A stretch of DNA of 64,000 bases from an uncultured Sulfurovum sp. (GTDB lineage: Bacteria > Campylobacterota > Campylobacteria > Campylobacterales > Sulfurovaceae). Made by a program: the position numbers and the translations under genes. Under the pieces are notes generated by a model. That model saw nothing but the letters and a program-made list of their open reading frames with translations. It did not search any database and had not been told where the DNA came from. Positions 15,868 to 24,912 of the stretch are shown in pieces. Each line of letters starts with the position of its first letter. The first letter of the stretch is position 1. Location: positions 29,988-93,987 of the forward strand of contig CACVAP010000061.1 of assembly GCA_902727895.1 (NCBI GenBank), read 5' to 3'.

Positions 15868-17001
15868 ATGGAAAGATTAATAGTAAAAAATTTTGGTCCA
15901 CTGAAAGATGTAGATATTGAACTGAATAAGATTAATCTTTTTATTGGTGAGAATGGTAGTGGGAAGAGTGTTTTGGCAAAGTTGATTACAATCTTTACAA
16001 GTTTAAATGAATTTAGTGAAGAAAAAATTTTAAAAAAAATCAATGAATATAAAATTAATTTTATTAGAGAGGAATCTATAATAGAGTTTTTTAGTAATGA
16101 TACATTACTATTAAAACTTCAAAAAGGTAATATAGAATTAGATTTAGACTTGGAAGAAGCAGTTCTTGAAAATGAAAAAGTAAAAGAACCTTGGGAAGAA
16201 TTATCTAAAAAAATAGAGAAAATTGAGACTGAATCTAAAAATTTAAATCTTCTGTTTGAACTTTTTAAAGGTATGCAAAGCTATCAAGAAAGTTTACTTT
16301 CTCAATATATCCCAGCAGAAAGAAATTTGATATCCTTATTTAATAAGTCTCTTACTACATTATTGCTTGCAGAAGTACCATTGCCAAAATTTCTTTTAGC
16401 ATTTTCTAGTGAATTTGAAAAAGCAGGAAATGATTTAAAAGAGTTAAAATTTTTAAATGTAAAATATGTAAATGGAGATGGATTAGATAGACATAAAATT
16501 TATTTTAACGATGAAGATTATTTATCTTTGGAGCATAGTTCAAGTGGAATTCAATCTTCCTTACCTCTTTATCTAACAGTTACATATCTTACTCAAAAAC
16601 ATCGAAATATTATTATCGAAGAGCCTGAACAAAACTTATTCCCCAGAGCACAAAAAGAGACTATACAATATATTATAGAGCAAGTATCAGATAGAAATAA
16701 TTTATTTATGATGACTCATAGCCCTTATGTATTAAGTACTTTAAATATTTTAATGATGGCATATAGAGCAGGAAGCTTAGGAGAAGAGGCTAAAAAAGAA
16801 GTGAGTGAACTCTTTACTGTAAAACAATGGATTAATCCTGATAATTTTTCTGCTTATTATTTAGAAAATGGTACGGCTAGAAATATAAAGGGTAGAACAG
16901 GACTTATTTCAGATAATGAGATAGATGAAATAAGTGATGATATTCAATTTGAGTTTGAGGAGCTTTTAACTATTTATAGAGAACATAAAAATGATAAGTA
17001 G
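15868..17001 (+). CDS. AAA (SMC/OLD-like) ATPase, first gene of a two-gene cassette
   Basis: 377-residue ABC-type ATPase. Walker A GENGSGKS lies at residues 27-34, with a signature-like SSGIQSS near 230, Walker B NIIIEEPEQNLFP near 250 and an H-loop MTHSPYVLSTL near 285. A short charged coil lies around 100-135. The C-terminal tail (about 340-377) has no TOPRIM or other nuclease motif, so any cutting must come from the partner. It overlaps the next gene by 11 bases. Comparable ATPase-plus-nuclease pairs are anti-phage systems (Septu, Gabija, PARIS-like). Assigning a defence role is inference. Confidence 0.8.
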   Translation: MERLIVKNFGPLKDVDIELNKINLFIGENGSGKSVLAKLITIFTSLNEFSEEKILKKINEYKINFIREESIIEFFSNDTLLLKLQKGNIELDLDLEEAVLENEKVKEPWEELSKKIEKIETESKNLNLLFELFKGMQSYQESLLSQYIPAERNLISLFNKSLTTLLLAEVPLPKFLLAFSSEFEKAGNDLKELKFLNVKYVNGDGLDRHKIYFNDEDYLSLEHSSSGIQSSLPLYLTVTYLTQKHRNIIIEEPEQNLFPRAQKETIQYIIEQVSDRNNLFMMTHSPYVLSTLNILMMAYRAGSLGEEAKKEVSELFTVKQWINPDNFSAYYLENGTARNIKGRTGLISDNEIDEISDDIQFEFEELLTIYREHKNDK

Positions 17002-17509
17002 TCTAAAAAAGGTTTTTCCTCATATAGACGAAAAAGAGTGTCTTCAATTTATTAGTGAAAAATCATTTGAGATATTTGACCATGAAGAAGATAAAAAATG
17101 TTATGTTTTAGAAGAAAATGGACAGTTTAAAGTTGTAAATGCTAATGAACAAGAGATAGGCTTTATAGCTGTCGATGAATGTTTATTTAATTCTTCTGAT
17201 GGGTCAAGGGCTGACTGTATTATTTTTGAGGATGAGGTCTTTTGTTTCATAGAGTTAAAGCATTGTAAAAATAAAAACATTCCTCGAAATAGACAAAAAG
17301 CAAAAAAACAATTAATAACTACCATTGAATTTTTTAAAGAGAAAATAAATATAGAACAAAAGTTAGAAGCATATATTTGTGTTACCTGTTCGTCAAATGA
17401 AGAAAGAATTACTATGACCCCAAGAGCTAATAATGAAGAAGCACAACTTGAATTTGAAGAGTATTACGATACACAACTATTCTATAGTTGCCAGAAAGAA
17501 TTTAAATGA
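16991..17509 (+). CDS. small PD-(D/E)XK nuclease-like partner of the ATPase
   Basis: 172 residues, not matching a named family I know. It shows a compact PD-(D/E)XK pattern: RADCIIF with Asp75, then FIELKH with Glu88 and Lys90, and QLITTIEFF near 107-115 as the usual following helix with a Gln. The region before it (40-65) looks like beta hairpins. Its start lies inside the ATPase gene and its stop overlaps the dnaG start by four bases (ATGA), so all three are translationally linked. Probably the effector of the cassette. Inactivity cannot be excluded. Confidence 0.6.
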   Translation: MISSLKKVFPHIDEKECLQFISEKSFEIFDHEEDKKCYVLEENGQFKVVNANEQEIGFIAVDECLFNSSDGSRADCIIFEDEVFCFIELKHCKNKNIPRNRQKAKKQLITTIEFFKEKINIEQKLEAYICVTCSSNEERITMTPRANNEEAQLEFEEYYDTQLFYSCQKEFK

Positions 17510-19155
17510 TAGACAACGCATCGGTAGAACAACTTAAAAATAACATGGATATTGTTGAGATTATTTCAAATTATATTGAAGTAAAAAAAGCAGGAGCTAA
17601 CTTTAAGGCAAATTGTCCTTTTCATGGGGAGAAAACACCAAGTTTTGTTATAAGTCCTGCTAAGCAAATTTATCATTGTTTTGGCTGTGGAGTTGGTGGT
17701 GATGCCATAAAATTTGTGCAAGAGTATGAGAAGTTAAATTATCCAGAAGCTTTAGAGAAAATTGCGTCTACGATGAATTTTTCTTTGGCGTACACACAAG
17801 GAAGTACTGATAATAATGATGCGAGACGTGTTTTAGAGCAAGTTCAAACTTGGTATGCTAAAAATCTAGATTCTACACCTATTTCTTTGGAATACTTACG
17901 AAACAGAGGAATTACGCAACAGTCTATTGAGACTTTTGGTATTGGTTATGTAGGGGCTTCGCAGGAGCTTATGAATTTTCTTTCAGCCAATATGTTAACC
18001 ATTCCCAATGCCGAAGAAGCTGGAGTAGTAGCACAACGTGAAAGAGGTGGGTTTTATGCCCGTTTGACAGAGCGTATTACTTTTCCTATTTATTCTACTT
18101 CGGGGGCTATTGTTGGTTTTGGTGGTCGTACGATTACTAATCATCCTGCTAAATATATTAACTCACCTCAGACTAAAATGTTTAATAAATCACGTTTACT
18201 TTATGGTTATGCGAAAGCTAAAGAGTCGATTTACAAAAATAAAAAGTTAATTGTTTGTGAGGGTTACTTAGATGTAATTATGTTTCATCAAGCTGGTTTT
18301 CATGAGGCTGTGGCTACTTTGGGAACGGCGTTAACAGAAGAGCATTTACCTATTTTACGTAAAGGTGAACCTCATATTATTTTGGCGTATGATGGAGATA
18401 AAGCAGGAGTAGCTGCTGCTTTAAAAGCTGCAACTATGTTGACAGGCTCTGGATTTGATGGTTCGGTGGTACTTTTTCCAGATGGGCAAGATCCAGCAGA
18501 TATGATAGCTGTAGGGCAAGTACAAGAAGTGGCTAATTTATTACGTCATGGTCAGGCACTTATTCCATTTGTTATAGAGATGATGGCTAAGTCTTATGAT
18601 TTAAAGAATCCTAGAGAGAAAGAAGTGGCTTTTGGTTCTGTAAAAGTTTATTTAGACTCTTTAACCCCTATCATTAGAGAAGCGTATATTGCGCATGCTT
18701 CAACCGTTTTAGGGGTGAATGTTGCTCTCTTTGGTGGAAATGCAAAACTTGAAAATACCAAAGCACGTTTTGAAGAAGGGGCGCGTGATGATGTGGGGCA
18801 ACTCAGCATTATTAAGACGCTTATGGAAAATGACAAATTGGTCAACAAAGTAGTGAATGTTATTGATCCAGCTATGTTTGGGAACTATGCTTCATTACTT
18901 CAATCAGCTATTAATGGTGAAACAAATACAAGTTTGACAGGCTTGAGTTTAGATGAAAATATTAAAGTTATGGATGAAGAAGAATTATCTCGTTCTTTAG
19001 CTTCATATTTATTTCGCTACTATTCTGCAAGGTTAAAAAGTATTACAACCGATGGGCAAATGCCTTTGAAACAAAAAAGCTTTTTAATACGAAAAATAAA
19101 AATGGATATTTTACCAAGGCTCAAACGTGGTGAATTGGTAACTTACAAATTTTAA
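17506..19155 (+). CDS. dnaG: DNA primase
   Basis: Makes RNA primers at the replication fork. The N-terminal CHC2 zinc-binding domain has ligands Cys37, His40, Cys58 and Cys61 (CPFH, CFGC). The catalytic TOPRIM core has VCEGYLDVI (catalytic Glu) and LAYDGDKAG (DxD). The C-terminal helicase-binding part ends in a basic tail. 549 residues, normal for the phylum. The start MIDNASVEQL fits orthologues, so its four-base overlap with the nuclease-like gene is genuine rather than a miscalled start. It may also be transcribed from the cassette promoter, since no separate promoter is visible. Confidence 0.96.
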   Translation: MIDNASVEQLKNNMDIVEIISNYIEVKKAGANFKANCPFHGEKTPSFVISPAKQIYHCFGCGVGGDAIKFVQEYEKLNYPEALEKIASTMNFSLAYTQGSTDNNDARRVLEQVQTWYAKNLDSTPISLEYLRNRGITQQSIETFGIGYVGASQELMNFLSANMLTIPNAEEAGVVAQRERGGFYARLTERITFPIYSTSGAIVGFGGRTITNHPAKYINSPQTKMFNKSRLLYGYAKAKESIYKNKKLIVCEGYLDVIMFHQAGFHEAVATLGTALTEEHLPILRKGEPHIILAYDGDKAGVAAALKAATMLTGSGFDGSVVLFPDGQDPADMIAVGQVQEVANLLRHGQALIPFVIEMMAKSYDLKNPREKEVAFGSVKVYLDSLTPIIREAYIAHASTVLGVNVALFGGNAKLENTKARFEEGARDDVGQLSIIKTLMENDKLVNKVVNVIDPAMFGNYASLLQSAINGETNTSLTGLSLDENIKVMDEEELSRSLASYLFRYYSARLKSITTDGQMPLKQKSFLIRKIKMDILPRLKRGELVTYKF

Positions 19156-19171
19156 ACATTAAAGGATAAAC

Positions 19172-19453
19172 ATGTCAGCATCAGCAAAACATATTTTAGT
19201 AGAAACAGAAGAAGAGTGCCAAGCACTTAAAGAACAAATTGCTTCAGGTGAAACAACATTTGAAGACGCAGCAAAAGCAAAGTCTCAGTGTCCATCAGGC
19301 GCACAAGGTGGAGATTTAGGAATTTTTGATCAAGGTCAGATGGTTCCAGAATTTGATAAAGTAGTTTTTAACGATGAATTACATGTGGTTCATGGACCAG
19401 TTCAAACTCAGTTTGGTTACCATTTACTACTTATTACAAACCGTGACGGATAG
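19172..19453 (+). CDS. parvulin-type peptidyl-prolyl isomerase
   Basis: Single-domain PpiC-like parvulin of 93 residues without a signal peptide, so cytosolic. It starts with AKHILV and contains GGDLGIF, MVPEFDKVVF, GPVQTQFGYHLLLI, the hallmark segments that form the isomerase active site. It has a good ribosome binding site (AAAGGATAA), 16 bases after dnaG, so co-transcription is likely. Acts as a general folding helper; substrates unknown. Confidence 0.9.
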   Translation: MSASAKHILVETEEECQALKEQIASGETTFEDAAKAKSQCPSGAQGGDLGIFDQGQMVPEFDKVVFNDELHVVHGPVQTQFGYHLLLITNRDG

Positions 19454-19470
19454 ATTTATAGTGAAACTTC

Positions 19471-19863
19471 ATGAATGATAAATTCATAAATTCTCTAATG
19501 TGGCTGTTTATGGCAGTCATGTTAGCTTATTTCGCTTATTTTAAAGGTTGGATTTTTAATGACTTTGAAAATATTTCTCCTAAAATAGCACATCATCTTC
19601 TTAAAAAATCATCTGATATTACCATTGTTGACGTACGTTCTAAAAAAGAATTTGAGAAAGACCATTTAAAAGGTGCCTTGTCTCTCCCTTTAGATACTTT
19701 AGAAGAAGTAAACATCAATGCTAAAAAAGTTTTAGTCTACTCAGAGAGAGGAGAACGCTCAGTTGAGGCTTCAAGAATATTAGCCAAAAAAGGTTTTGAG
19801 GTTTTAAATCTTGAAGGTGGCGTGGTATTTTGGATTCGTGCTGGTTATGAGGTTGTGAAATAG
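19471..19863 (+). CDS. membrane-anchored rhodanese-like protein lacking the catalytic cysteine
   Basis: An N-terminal membrane helix (residues 8-26) is followed by a rhodanese fold: TIVDVRSKKEFEKDHLKGALSLP and, near the end, LEGGVVFWIRAGYEV. The active-site loop reads VYSERGERS where active enzymes have Cys at the position of the first Ser, so sulfur transfer by the classical mechanism is not possible. The Arg and loop Ser are kept, suggesting a binding or scaffolding role for the loop. It follows the parvulin gene closely and converges on pgeF with no gap. Confidence 0.85.
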   Translation: MNDKFINSLMWLFMAVMLAYFAYFKGWIFNDFENISPKIAHHLLKKSSDITIVDVRSKKEFEKDHLKGALSLPLDTLEEVNINAKKVLVYSERGERSVEASRILAKKGFEVLNLEGGVVFWIRAGYEVVK

Positions 19864-20616
19864 TTAGGTTAACCCAATCATTGACATAAATCGTCCAGAA
19901 CAACCACTTTCTTTTCTATAGGAGAAATAATGTTCCACTTCACAAGCTGTACAAACATTAGACATCTCAATATTTTCTTTGTTTAGTCCAGCTTTTAATA
20001 GTTGAAGTTTGTTAATGTGGGGTAAGTCTAACATGTACTTCTCTGTTTGTTGTGTATAAGCTTCTTCAATTTCTTTAAAGTGCTGTGCTACATTCCAGTC
20101 AACTTCATAACAACATTTCCCAATACTTGGAGCAATACCAGCTAAAATATTTTTAGGATCAGTGTTAAAAACTTCTTGCATTTTTTGGACAGTTTTTAAG
20201 AGAATCTCTTGCTGTGTCCCTTTCCATCCTGCATGAACAGCAGCAACTACATTTTGAATAGGATCAAAAAGTAAAATAGGCACACAGTCTGCTGTTAAAA
20301 TAGTCAGCATCATATCTTTTTGATTTGTAATAAGTGCATCACAATCTTGAATGGCATTCTCTAAAGATTCCCAGCCTAACTCTTCATTCTTATTGACTAT
20401 GTGGATGTTGGCACCATGTGTTTGGTTAGCAACAATGAACTTTGTATTTGGGAAATTTTTAGAAAGATGTTTTCTATTATTTATAATGTCTTCTTCTTTC
20501 TCATTGGTATGTAGTGCCAAGGAGAAAGAGTAGGGTACTGCTTTATTTTTCTGTGTCACCAAATGGTGACAGCTATTTTTTTGAGATAAGTTATGGAAAG
20601 TATAAATATCTTTCAT
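19864..20616 (-). CDS. pgeF: multicopper polyphenol oxidase / purine nucleoside phosphorylase (YfiH)
   Basis: Laccase-domain family with metal or active-site residues in TADCVPILLFD, AAVHAGWKGT and the C-terminal CTACEVEHYFSYRKE. Proposed roles in this family are purine nucleoside phosphorolysis and peptidoglycan edit correction. I chose the ATG at 20616 (MKDIYTF), four bases from the stop of malic enzyme; a longer frame to 20658 would run into that gene. The identical 3' boundary with the rhodanese gene leaves no terminator. Confidence 0.88.
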   Translation of the reverse strand: MKDIYTFHNLSQKNSCHHLVTQKNKAVPYSFSLALHTNEKEEDIINNRKHLSKNFPNTKFIVANQTHGANIHIVNKNEELGWESLENAIQDCDALITNQKDMMLTILTADCVPILLFDPIQNVVAAVHAGWKGTQQEILLKTVQKMQEVFNTDPKNILAGIAPSIGKCCYEVDWNVAQHFKEIEEAYTQQTEKYMLDLPHINKLQLLKAGLNKENIEMSNVCTACEVEHYFSYRKESGCSGRFMSMIGLT

Positions 20617-20620
20617 ATTT

Positions 20621-21910
20621 TTATAGATCTTTAACAGAAGGGTTTTCTTGAGGGTCAATATAAATCATTGTACGAAGTTTTTCACGATAACCTTCTACAT
20701 CACATACCTTCATGTCAGTTACCCCATCTTCAAATGCTGCATGTGCAACAGCTGAAGAAACCCAAATAAGTGCTTCTCTTGAGAATGGCGTTGGGATAAT
20801 ATGCTTTCTTCCATAAGTTAAATCGGGGTCATTATAAGCAGCTTTAACATAATAAGGAACAGGTTCTTTTGCAAGTGCTGCTAGGGCTTTAGCTGCTGCC
20901 ATTTTCATGTTTTCAGTAATTTTTTTGGCACCTGAATCTAAAGCACCTCTAAAGATGAAAGGAAAACCTAAAACATTGTTTACTTGGTTAGGGTAGTCAG
21001 AACGCCCTGTTCCTACAATGATATCAGGTCTTACTTCTTCAACTTTGTTAGGATTGATTTCTGGTACTGGGTTAGCACAAGCAAAAATAATAGCATTTGG
21101 AGCCATGTTTTTAATCATGTCTTGGCTTACCGTATCTCCTTGAGAAAGACCTAACATCATGTCTGCATTTTTTAGTGCGTCTGTTATGCTTCTGTCTTCA
21201 GTTTCTATGGCAAATTCTTGTTTGTATTTGTTTAGGTCAGTACGTTTGTTATGGATAACCCCTTTAGAATCTAGCATAACAATATTTTTAGCACCAAGAT
21301 TTTGATACATTTTAGCAGAAGCAATACCTGCTGCACCAGCACCAATAACAACAATTTTAATATCTTCGATTTTTTTATCTGCCAATTCTAAGGCATTGAG
21401 TAGTCCAGCAGAAGTAATAATGGCTGTTCCATGTTGGTCATCATGCATGACAGGTATGTTTATACGTTCTTGTAATTTTCGTTCAATTTCAAAACATTCT
21501 GGTGCTTTAATATCTTCTAAATTAATTCCACCATAAGTATCTGAAATAGCGACACAAGTGTCCACAATAGCATCAATATCTGTAATGTTAAGAATAACAT
21601 CTACAGCATCTACGTTAGCAAAAGACTTAAAGAGTACAGCTTTTCCTTCCATAACTGGTTTTCCTGCTAGTCCACCAATATCACCAAGTCCAAGAACAGC
21701 TGTTCCATTGGAGATAACAGCAACAGTATTTCCTTTATTGGTATATTTGTATGCAAGTGCAGGATTTTCGGCAATTTCTAAACAAGGATAAGCAACGCCA
21801 GGAGAGTAAGCCATTGATAATTCTTCTTGAGTTTTACAGGGTTTAGTAATTTGGGTAGCAGTTTTACCATTGATATGGTATTGAAGGGAGTCGTTTTTAA
21901 ACTTATCCAT
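20621..21910 (-). CDS. maeB: malic enzyme (NAD(P)-dependent, short form)
   Basis: Oxidative decarboxylation of malate to pyruvate. Family marks are [44 protein letters not shown] and the Rossmann GAGAAGIA. The phosphotransacetylase extension of the long MaeB form is absent; at 429 residues it is the short, single-domain form common in Campylobacterota. Co-oriented with pgeF, four bases upstream of its start. NAD or NADP preference is not decidable by eye. Confidence 0.93.
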   Translation of the reverse strand: MDKFKNDSLQYHINGKTATQITKPCKTQEELSMAYSPGVAYPCLEIAENPALAYKYTNKGNTVAVISNGTAVLGLGDIGGLAGKPVMEGKAVLFKSFANVDAVDVILNITDIDAIVDTCVAISDTYGGINLEDIKAPECFEIERKLQERINIPVMHDDQHGTAIITSAGLLNALELADKKIEDIKIVVIGAGAAGIASAKMYQNLGAKNIVMLDSKGVIHNKRTDLNKYKQEFAIETEDRSITDALKNADMMLGLSQGDTVSQDMIKNMAPNAIIFACANPVPEINPNKVEEVRPDIIVGTGRSDYPNQVNNVLGFPFIFRGALDSGAKKITENMKMAAAKALAALAKEPVPYYVKAAYNDPDLTYGRKHIIPTPFSREALIWVSSAVAHAAFEDGVTDMKVCDVEGYREKLRTMIYIDPQENPSVKDL

Positions 21911-21960
21911 AGATATTGTCCTTATATTTTTTCAAATAAAATTCTAACATATATTAGATA

Positions 21961-21999
21961 GTAAAAGGTACTTATATCAATAATATAAGTACCTTTTAC
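21961..21999. repeat. 17-bp perfect inverted repeat upstream of malic enzyme
   Basis: Left arm 21961-21977 and right arm 21983-21999 are exact reverse complements (17 bp), 5-base loop. A T5 run follows on the plus strand only (22001-22005), but no plus-strand gene precedes it; on the minus strand, where the flanking genes are read, no T run follows. It could be a terminator for an unseen plus transcript, an attenuator, or an operator of maeB. Confidence 0.6.
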
Positions 22000-22033
22000 A
22001 TTTTTAGGCTATATACTTAATAATGTAAGTAAA

Positions 22034-22321
22034 TTATTTTTCTTTTGCAGCACAAAGCTTGTCATTGTAAAAACTTCCAAATGGAATAAGTGACAGAAGG
22101 GTTAAAATTCCCATTTCTTTTGCTGAGAATGGTGCTTCATCAGAAGCTTTAAACAATTGATACAAAAATGCAAATACAAAAAGACCATGGAGCATACCTA
22201 CTATTTTAGTTGCCATTGGGATTCCAGCAAAATACTTAAGTGGCATTGCGATGAAAAGTAAAATAAGGAAAGAGATACCCTCTACTTTGTTAATAATACG
22301 AAATTTCTTTAGTTCAGTCAT
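22034..22321 (-). CDS. DUF3817 small membrane protein
   Basis: 95 residues with three predicted helices. The N-terminal FRIINKVEGISFLILLFIA, AMPLKY and GMLHGLFVF blocks match the DUF3817 family, whose members are uncharacterised inner-membrane proteins. It has a good start with TAAAGGAAA upstream. Monocistronic, read away from the Rieske gene. Confidence 0.8.
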   Translation of the reverse strand: MTELKKFRIINKVEGISFLILLFIAMPLKYFAGIPMATKIVGMLHGLFVFAFLYQLFKASDEAPFSAKEMGILTLLSLIPFGSFYNDKLCAAKEK

Positions 22322-22509
22322 GATTTTGTTTCCTTTAAGGAGTGATTTTTCGGGATTATAGCAAAAGATTTAACATAAAATAGTAAAATGAGCTGATAAT
22401 ACACGATTAGTGACAATTTTTATCATAAAATAAATATATCAGAGTTTACTTTAATTATAAAATAATATAATTAATTTGAATGAAAAATAAATATTAAAAG
22501 GACAATATT

Positions 22510-23244
22510 ATGGAAAGAAGAGGTTTTTTAAAACTATCGGGAACAACAGCAGCAGCAATAGTAGTAGCACCATCATTAATTACAGAAACATTAAGAGCAG
22601 AGGATGGTTCACTTTACGAAACTTATGACAAAGTTATGCTAAAAGATGCAGATGGGAAACCACTTAAGTCTGCAAATTTAGTAAAAGAAGAAAATTATGT
22701 ATTCAACTTTCCTCATGTAGCAACACCTTGTATTCTTGTTCAACTCGATGGACCAGCTGATAAAACAGCAACACTTAAAGCAGATGATGGAACAGAATAT
22801 ATCTTTAAAGGTGGTTCAGGTAAAGATGGTTCTATTGTAGCTTACTCTGCAATTTGTCCTCACCAATTGACACACCCACAACCAGATACAACTTTCTTCC
22901 AATACGTGCCAACTGGTACTAAAACATTGGCTTATGATAAAGCTGTAGGTGGTGTATTTGTATGTTCATCTCACCTTTCTGCATTTACACCAAAAGATGG
23001 TGGTAGAAGAGTAACTGGACCAGCAACAGAAGCTTTAACTCAAATTGTTCTTGAGATTGATGAAAACGATGTAATCTGGGCTGTAGGTGCACTTGGACCA
23101 AATAAGTTTCATGAATACTTAAAAGCATTTAAAGGTGAGTTTAAAAAGTATTATGGAAACAAACGTAAAGCTAAAAAACTTGTTAAAACAGAAGCAAAAG
23201 TTACAACACTTAAGAATTTCTCTAAAGATATTCAACAGTTCTAA
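22510..23244 (+). CDS. Tat-exported Rieske [2Fe-2S] protein
   Basis: The twin-arginine signal is in residues 2-20 (ERRGFLKLSG, Arg3-Arg4). The cluster ligands are CxH at 116-118 (CPH) and CxxH at 152-155 (CSSH), separated by 33 residues. The extra cysteines that form the disulfide in bc1-type Rieske proteins are missing, so this is a lower-potential or atypical type, more like stand-alone or arsenite-oxidase-type Rieske proteins. A basic Lys-rich tail (about 205-235) is unusual. No cytochrome b or quinol gene lies nearby. It precedes an FccB gene of matching Tat type, suggesting electron transfer between the two. Confidence 0.85.
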   Translation: MERRGFLKLSGTTAAAIVVAPSLITETLRAEDGSLYETYDKVMLKDADGKPLKSANLVKEENYVFNFPHVATPCILVQLDGPADKTATLKADDGTEYIFKGGSGKDGSIVAYSAICPHQLTHPQPDTTFFQYVPTGTKTLAYDKAVGGVFVCSSHLSAFTPKDGGRRVTGPATEALTQIVLEIDENDVIWAVGALGPNKFHEYLKAFKGEFKKYYGNKRKAKKLVKTEAKVTTLKNFSKDIQQF

Positions 23245-23565
23245 TAAGTCATTATGGGTAGTAGATAATTTATCTACTACACTTTTGAATCTCCAATAAT
23301 TATTTCTGTTACAAATTGTAATTATTTATTTTATATTCTTTTTTCTCTTTCTTCTTCTTAACTATTTTTATATTTTCTATTGTATGAAAGCACTATATTG
23401 TAGTATTTGCTAGTACTTTAGATCTGATTAAACTTATAATATATATAAGTATAAATTATTGTTACTATTTGTAATAAATTATTTAACTAATCAGGCAATT
23501 TTTATCTTCTGTTAAAGTTTTCTGCGTTATCATCAATATATCAAAACATTTAAAAGGATACACAT
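23245..23565. other. AT-rich gap between Rieske and FccB genes
   Basis: 321 bases without a gene. It holds the terminator-like hairpin at 23258-23280 and AT-rich DNA. The last 18 bases hold an AAAAGGATA ribosome binding site for FccB. FccB therefore probably has its own promoter here, but no clear -35/-10 pair stands out. Confidence 0.5.
23258..23280 (+). terminator. hairpin after the Rieske gene
   Basis: A perfect 10-bp stem (GTAGTAGATA/TATCTACTAC) with a 3-base loop lies 13 bases after the stop, followed by ACTTTTG. The T tract is short, so termination may be partial. Confidence 0.55.
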
Positions 23566-24912
23566 ATGAGTATGGAAAGAAGAGACTTATTCAAATTAGC
23601 AGGTGTTGCAGCAGCAGTAGCTGTAGTTCCTGCAGTAGTTACAACTGAAGCTAAAGCAGACAAAGCAGCGAAAACATCTGGTAAATCAGTTGTTATCATT
23701 GGTGGTGGTTGGGGTGGACTTACCATGGCTAAAGAAATTAAGAAACAAGACAAAACAGTTGAAGTAACAGTTGTTGAGAAAAAAGATATTTTTATGTCTT
23801 GTCCTGTATCTAACCTTTACCTTGGTGGTTTAGAGAGCATGAGTCTTGCTCAACTTACACATGACTACTATGCACCTGCTCAAGAACATGGTTATAACTT
23901 TCACCAAGGTGAAGTAACAGCTATTGACAGAAAAGCTAAGACAATTACTACTACAAGTGGTGATATTTCGTATGATATCCTTGTACTTTCTCCAGGTATT
24001 GCTTATGATTACGAAAAACAATTCCCAACATGGGATGCAGCTAAAATTAATGCAGTAGCACATGCTTGTCCAGCAGCATTAATGCCAGGTTCAGAACACC
24101 TTGCACTTAAAAGACAACTTGACAACATGGATGATGGTAATGTTATTATTGTTCCACCAGAGTCAGGTAAATTTAGATGTCCACCAGCTCCATATGAGAG
24201 AACTGCGATGGTAGCTAACTACATGAAAAAAGAAGGAATCAAAGGTAAAGTTATCGTTCTTGATAAAAGACCTGGTAAATTTGCTAAAGCAGCAGCATTT
24301 AAAGAGTCTTGGAAAGATGCATTTGCAGACATTATTGACTACAGAGGTTCTACTACTGTTACTGATGTTGATACAGCTAAAAACACTATTACATATACTG
24401 ATGGTGAAGGTAAATCTCATACAGAAGAGTACCAAGTATGTTCACTAATGCCAATTAACAAATGTTCTCCAATCACAACTATGGCTGGAATTAAAACTAA
24501 TGGTGCTGGTTATGCAGCAATGGAAGGTTATACATTCCGTTCAGCATCTGATAAAAATGTTTATGTTATTGGTGATGCAGTTGGACATAAAATTCCACCA
24601 TCAGGTCAAACAGCTATCTGGGGTGCTAAAAGAGCAGCAGGTCAAGTAGTTGATCAAATTAATGGTAAGAAAAATGATCCAGTTGCTGGTTTACCAGAAA
24701 AAGCAGCTAACGTATGTTACTCAATGGTAAATGGTGCTCCTGAAGAAGCGATTATGGTAACTCATACATTCTCTGCTGACGAATCTGGTGTACTTAAAGG
24801 TAAGGGTGCTGTTCCAAAGCCTAAAGATGGAAACGGTAAATTTAGATCAGAAGGTGTTGGTAAAGCACTTCACGAATGGTATAACGGTTCAATCAGAGAG
24901 ATGTTCTCTTAG
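23566..24912 (+). CDS. fccB: FccB-type flavoprotein of sulfide dehydrogenase (Tat-exported)
   Basis: Oxidises sulfide in the periplasm with FAD. Tat signal ERRDLFKLAG (Arg5-Arg6), then the FAD-binding GGGWGG (46-51), FMSCPVSNLY (Cys79) and the FccB hallmark CPPAPYER (205-212, Cys205 as the flavin-proximal Cys), a central NAD-like domain, VYVIGDAVG near 340, and a C-terminal part typical of flavocytochrome c. 448 residues. No fccA cytochrome (CxxCH) is encoded nearby, so the electron acceptor is encoded elsewhere or is the neighbouring Rieske protein. A standard SQR assignment fits less well because of the Tat signal and CPPxPYER. Confidence 0.85.
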   Translation: MSMERRDLFKLAGVAAAVAVVPAVVTTEAKADKAAKTSGKSVVIIGGGWGGLTMAKEIKKQDKTVEVTVVEKKDIFMSCPVSNLYLGGLESMSLAQLTHDYYAPAQEHGYNFHQGEVTAIDRKAKTITTTSGDISYDILVLSPGIAYDYEKQFPTWDAAKINAVAHACPAALMPGSEHLALKRQLDNMDDGNVIIVPPESGKFRCPPAPYERTAMVANYMKKEGIKGKVIVLDKRPGKFAKAAAFKESWKDAFADIIDYRGSTTVTDVDTAKNTITYTDGEGKSHTEEYQVCSLMPINKCSPITTMAGIKTNGAGYAAMEGYTFRSASDKNVYVIGDAVGHKIPPSGQTAIWGAKRAAGQVVDQINGKKNDPVAGLPEKAANVCYSMVNGAPEEAIMVTHTFSADESGVLKGKGAVPKPKDGNGKFRSEGVGKALHEWYNGSIREMFS

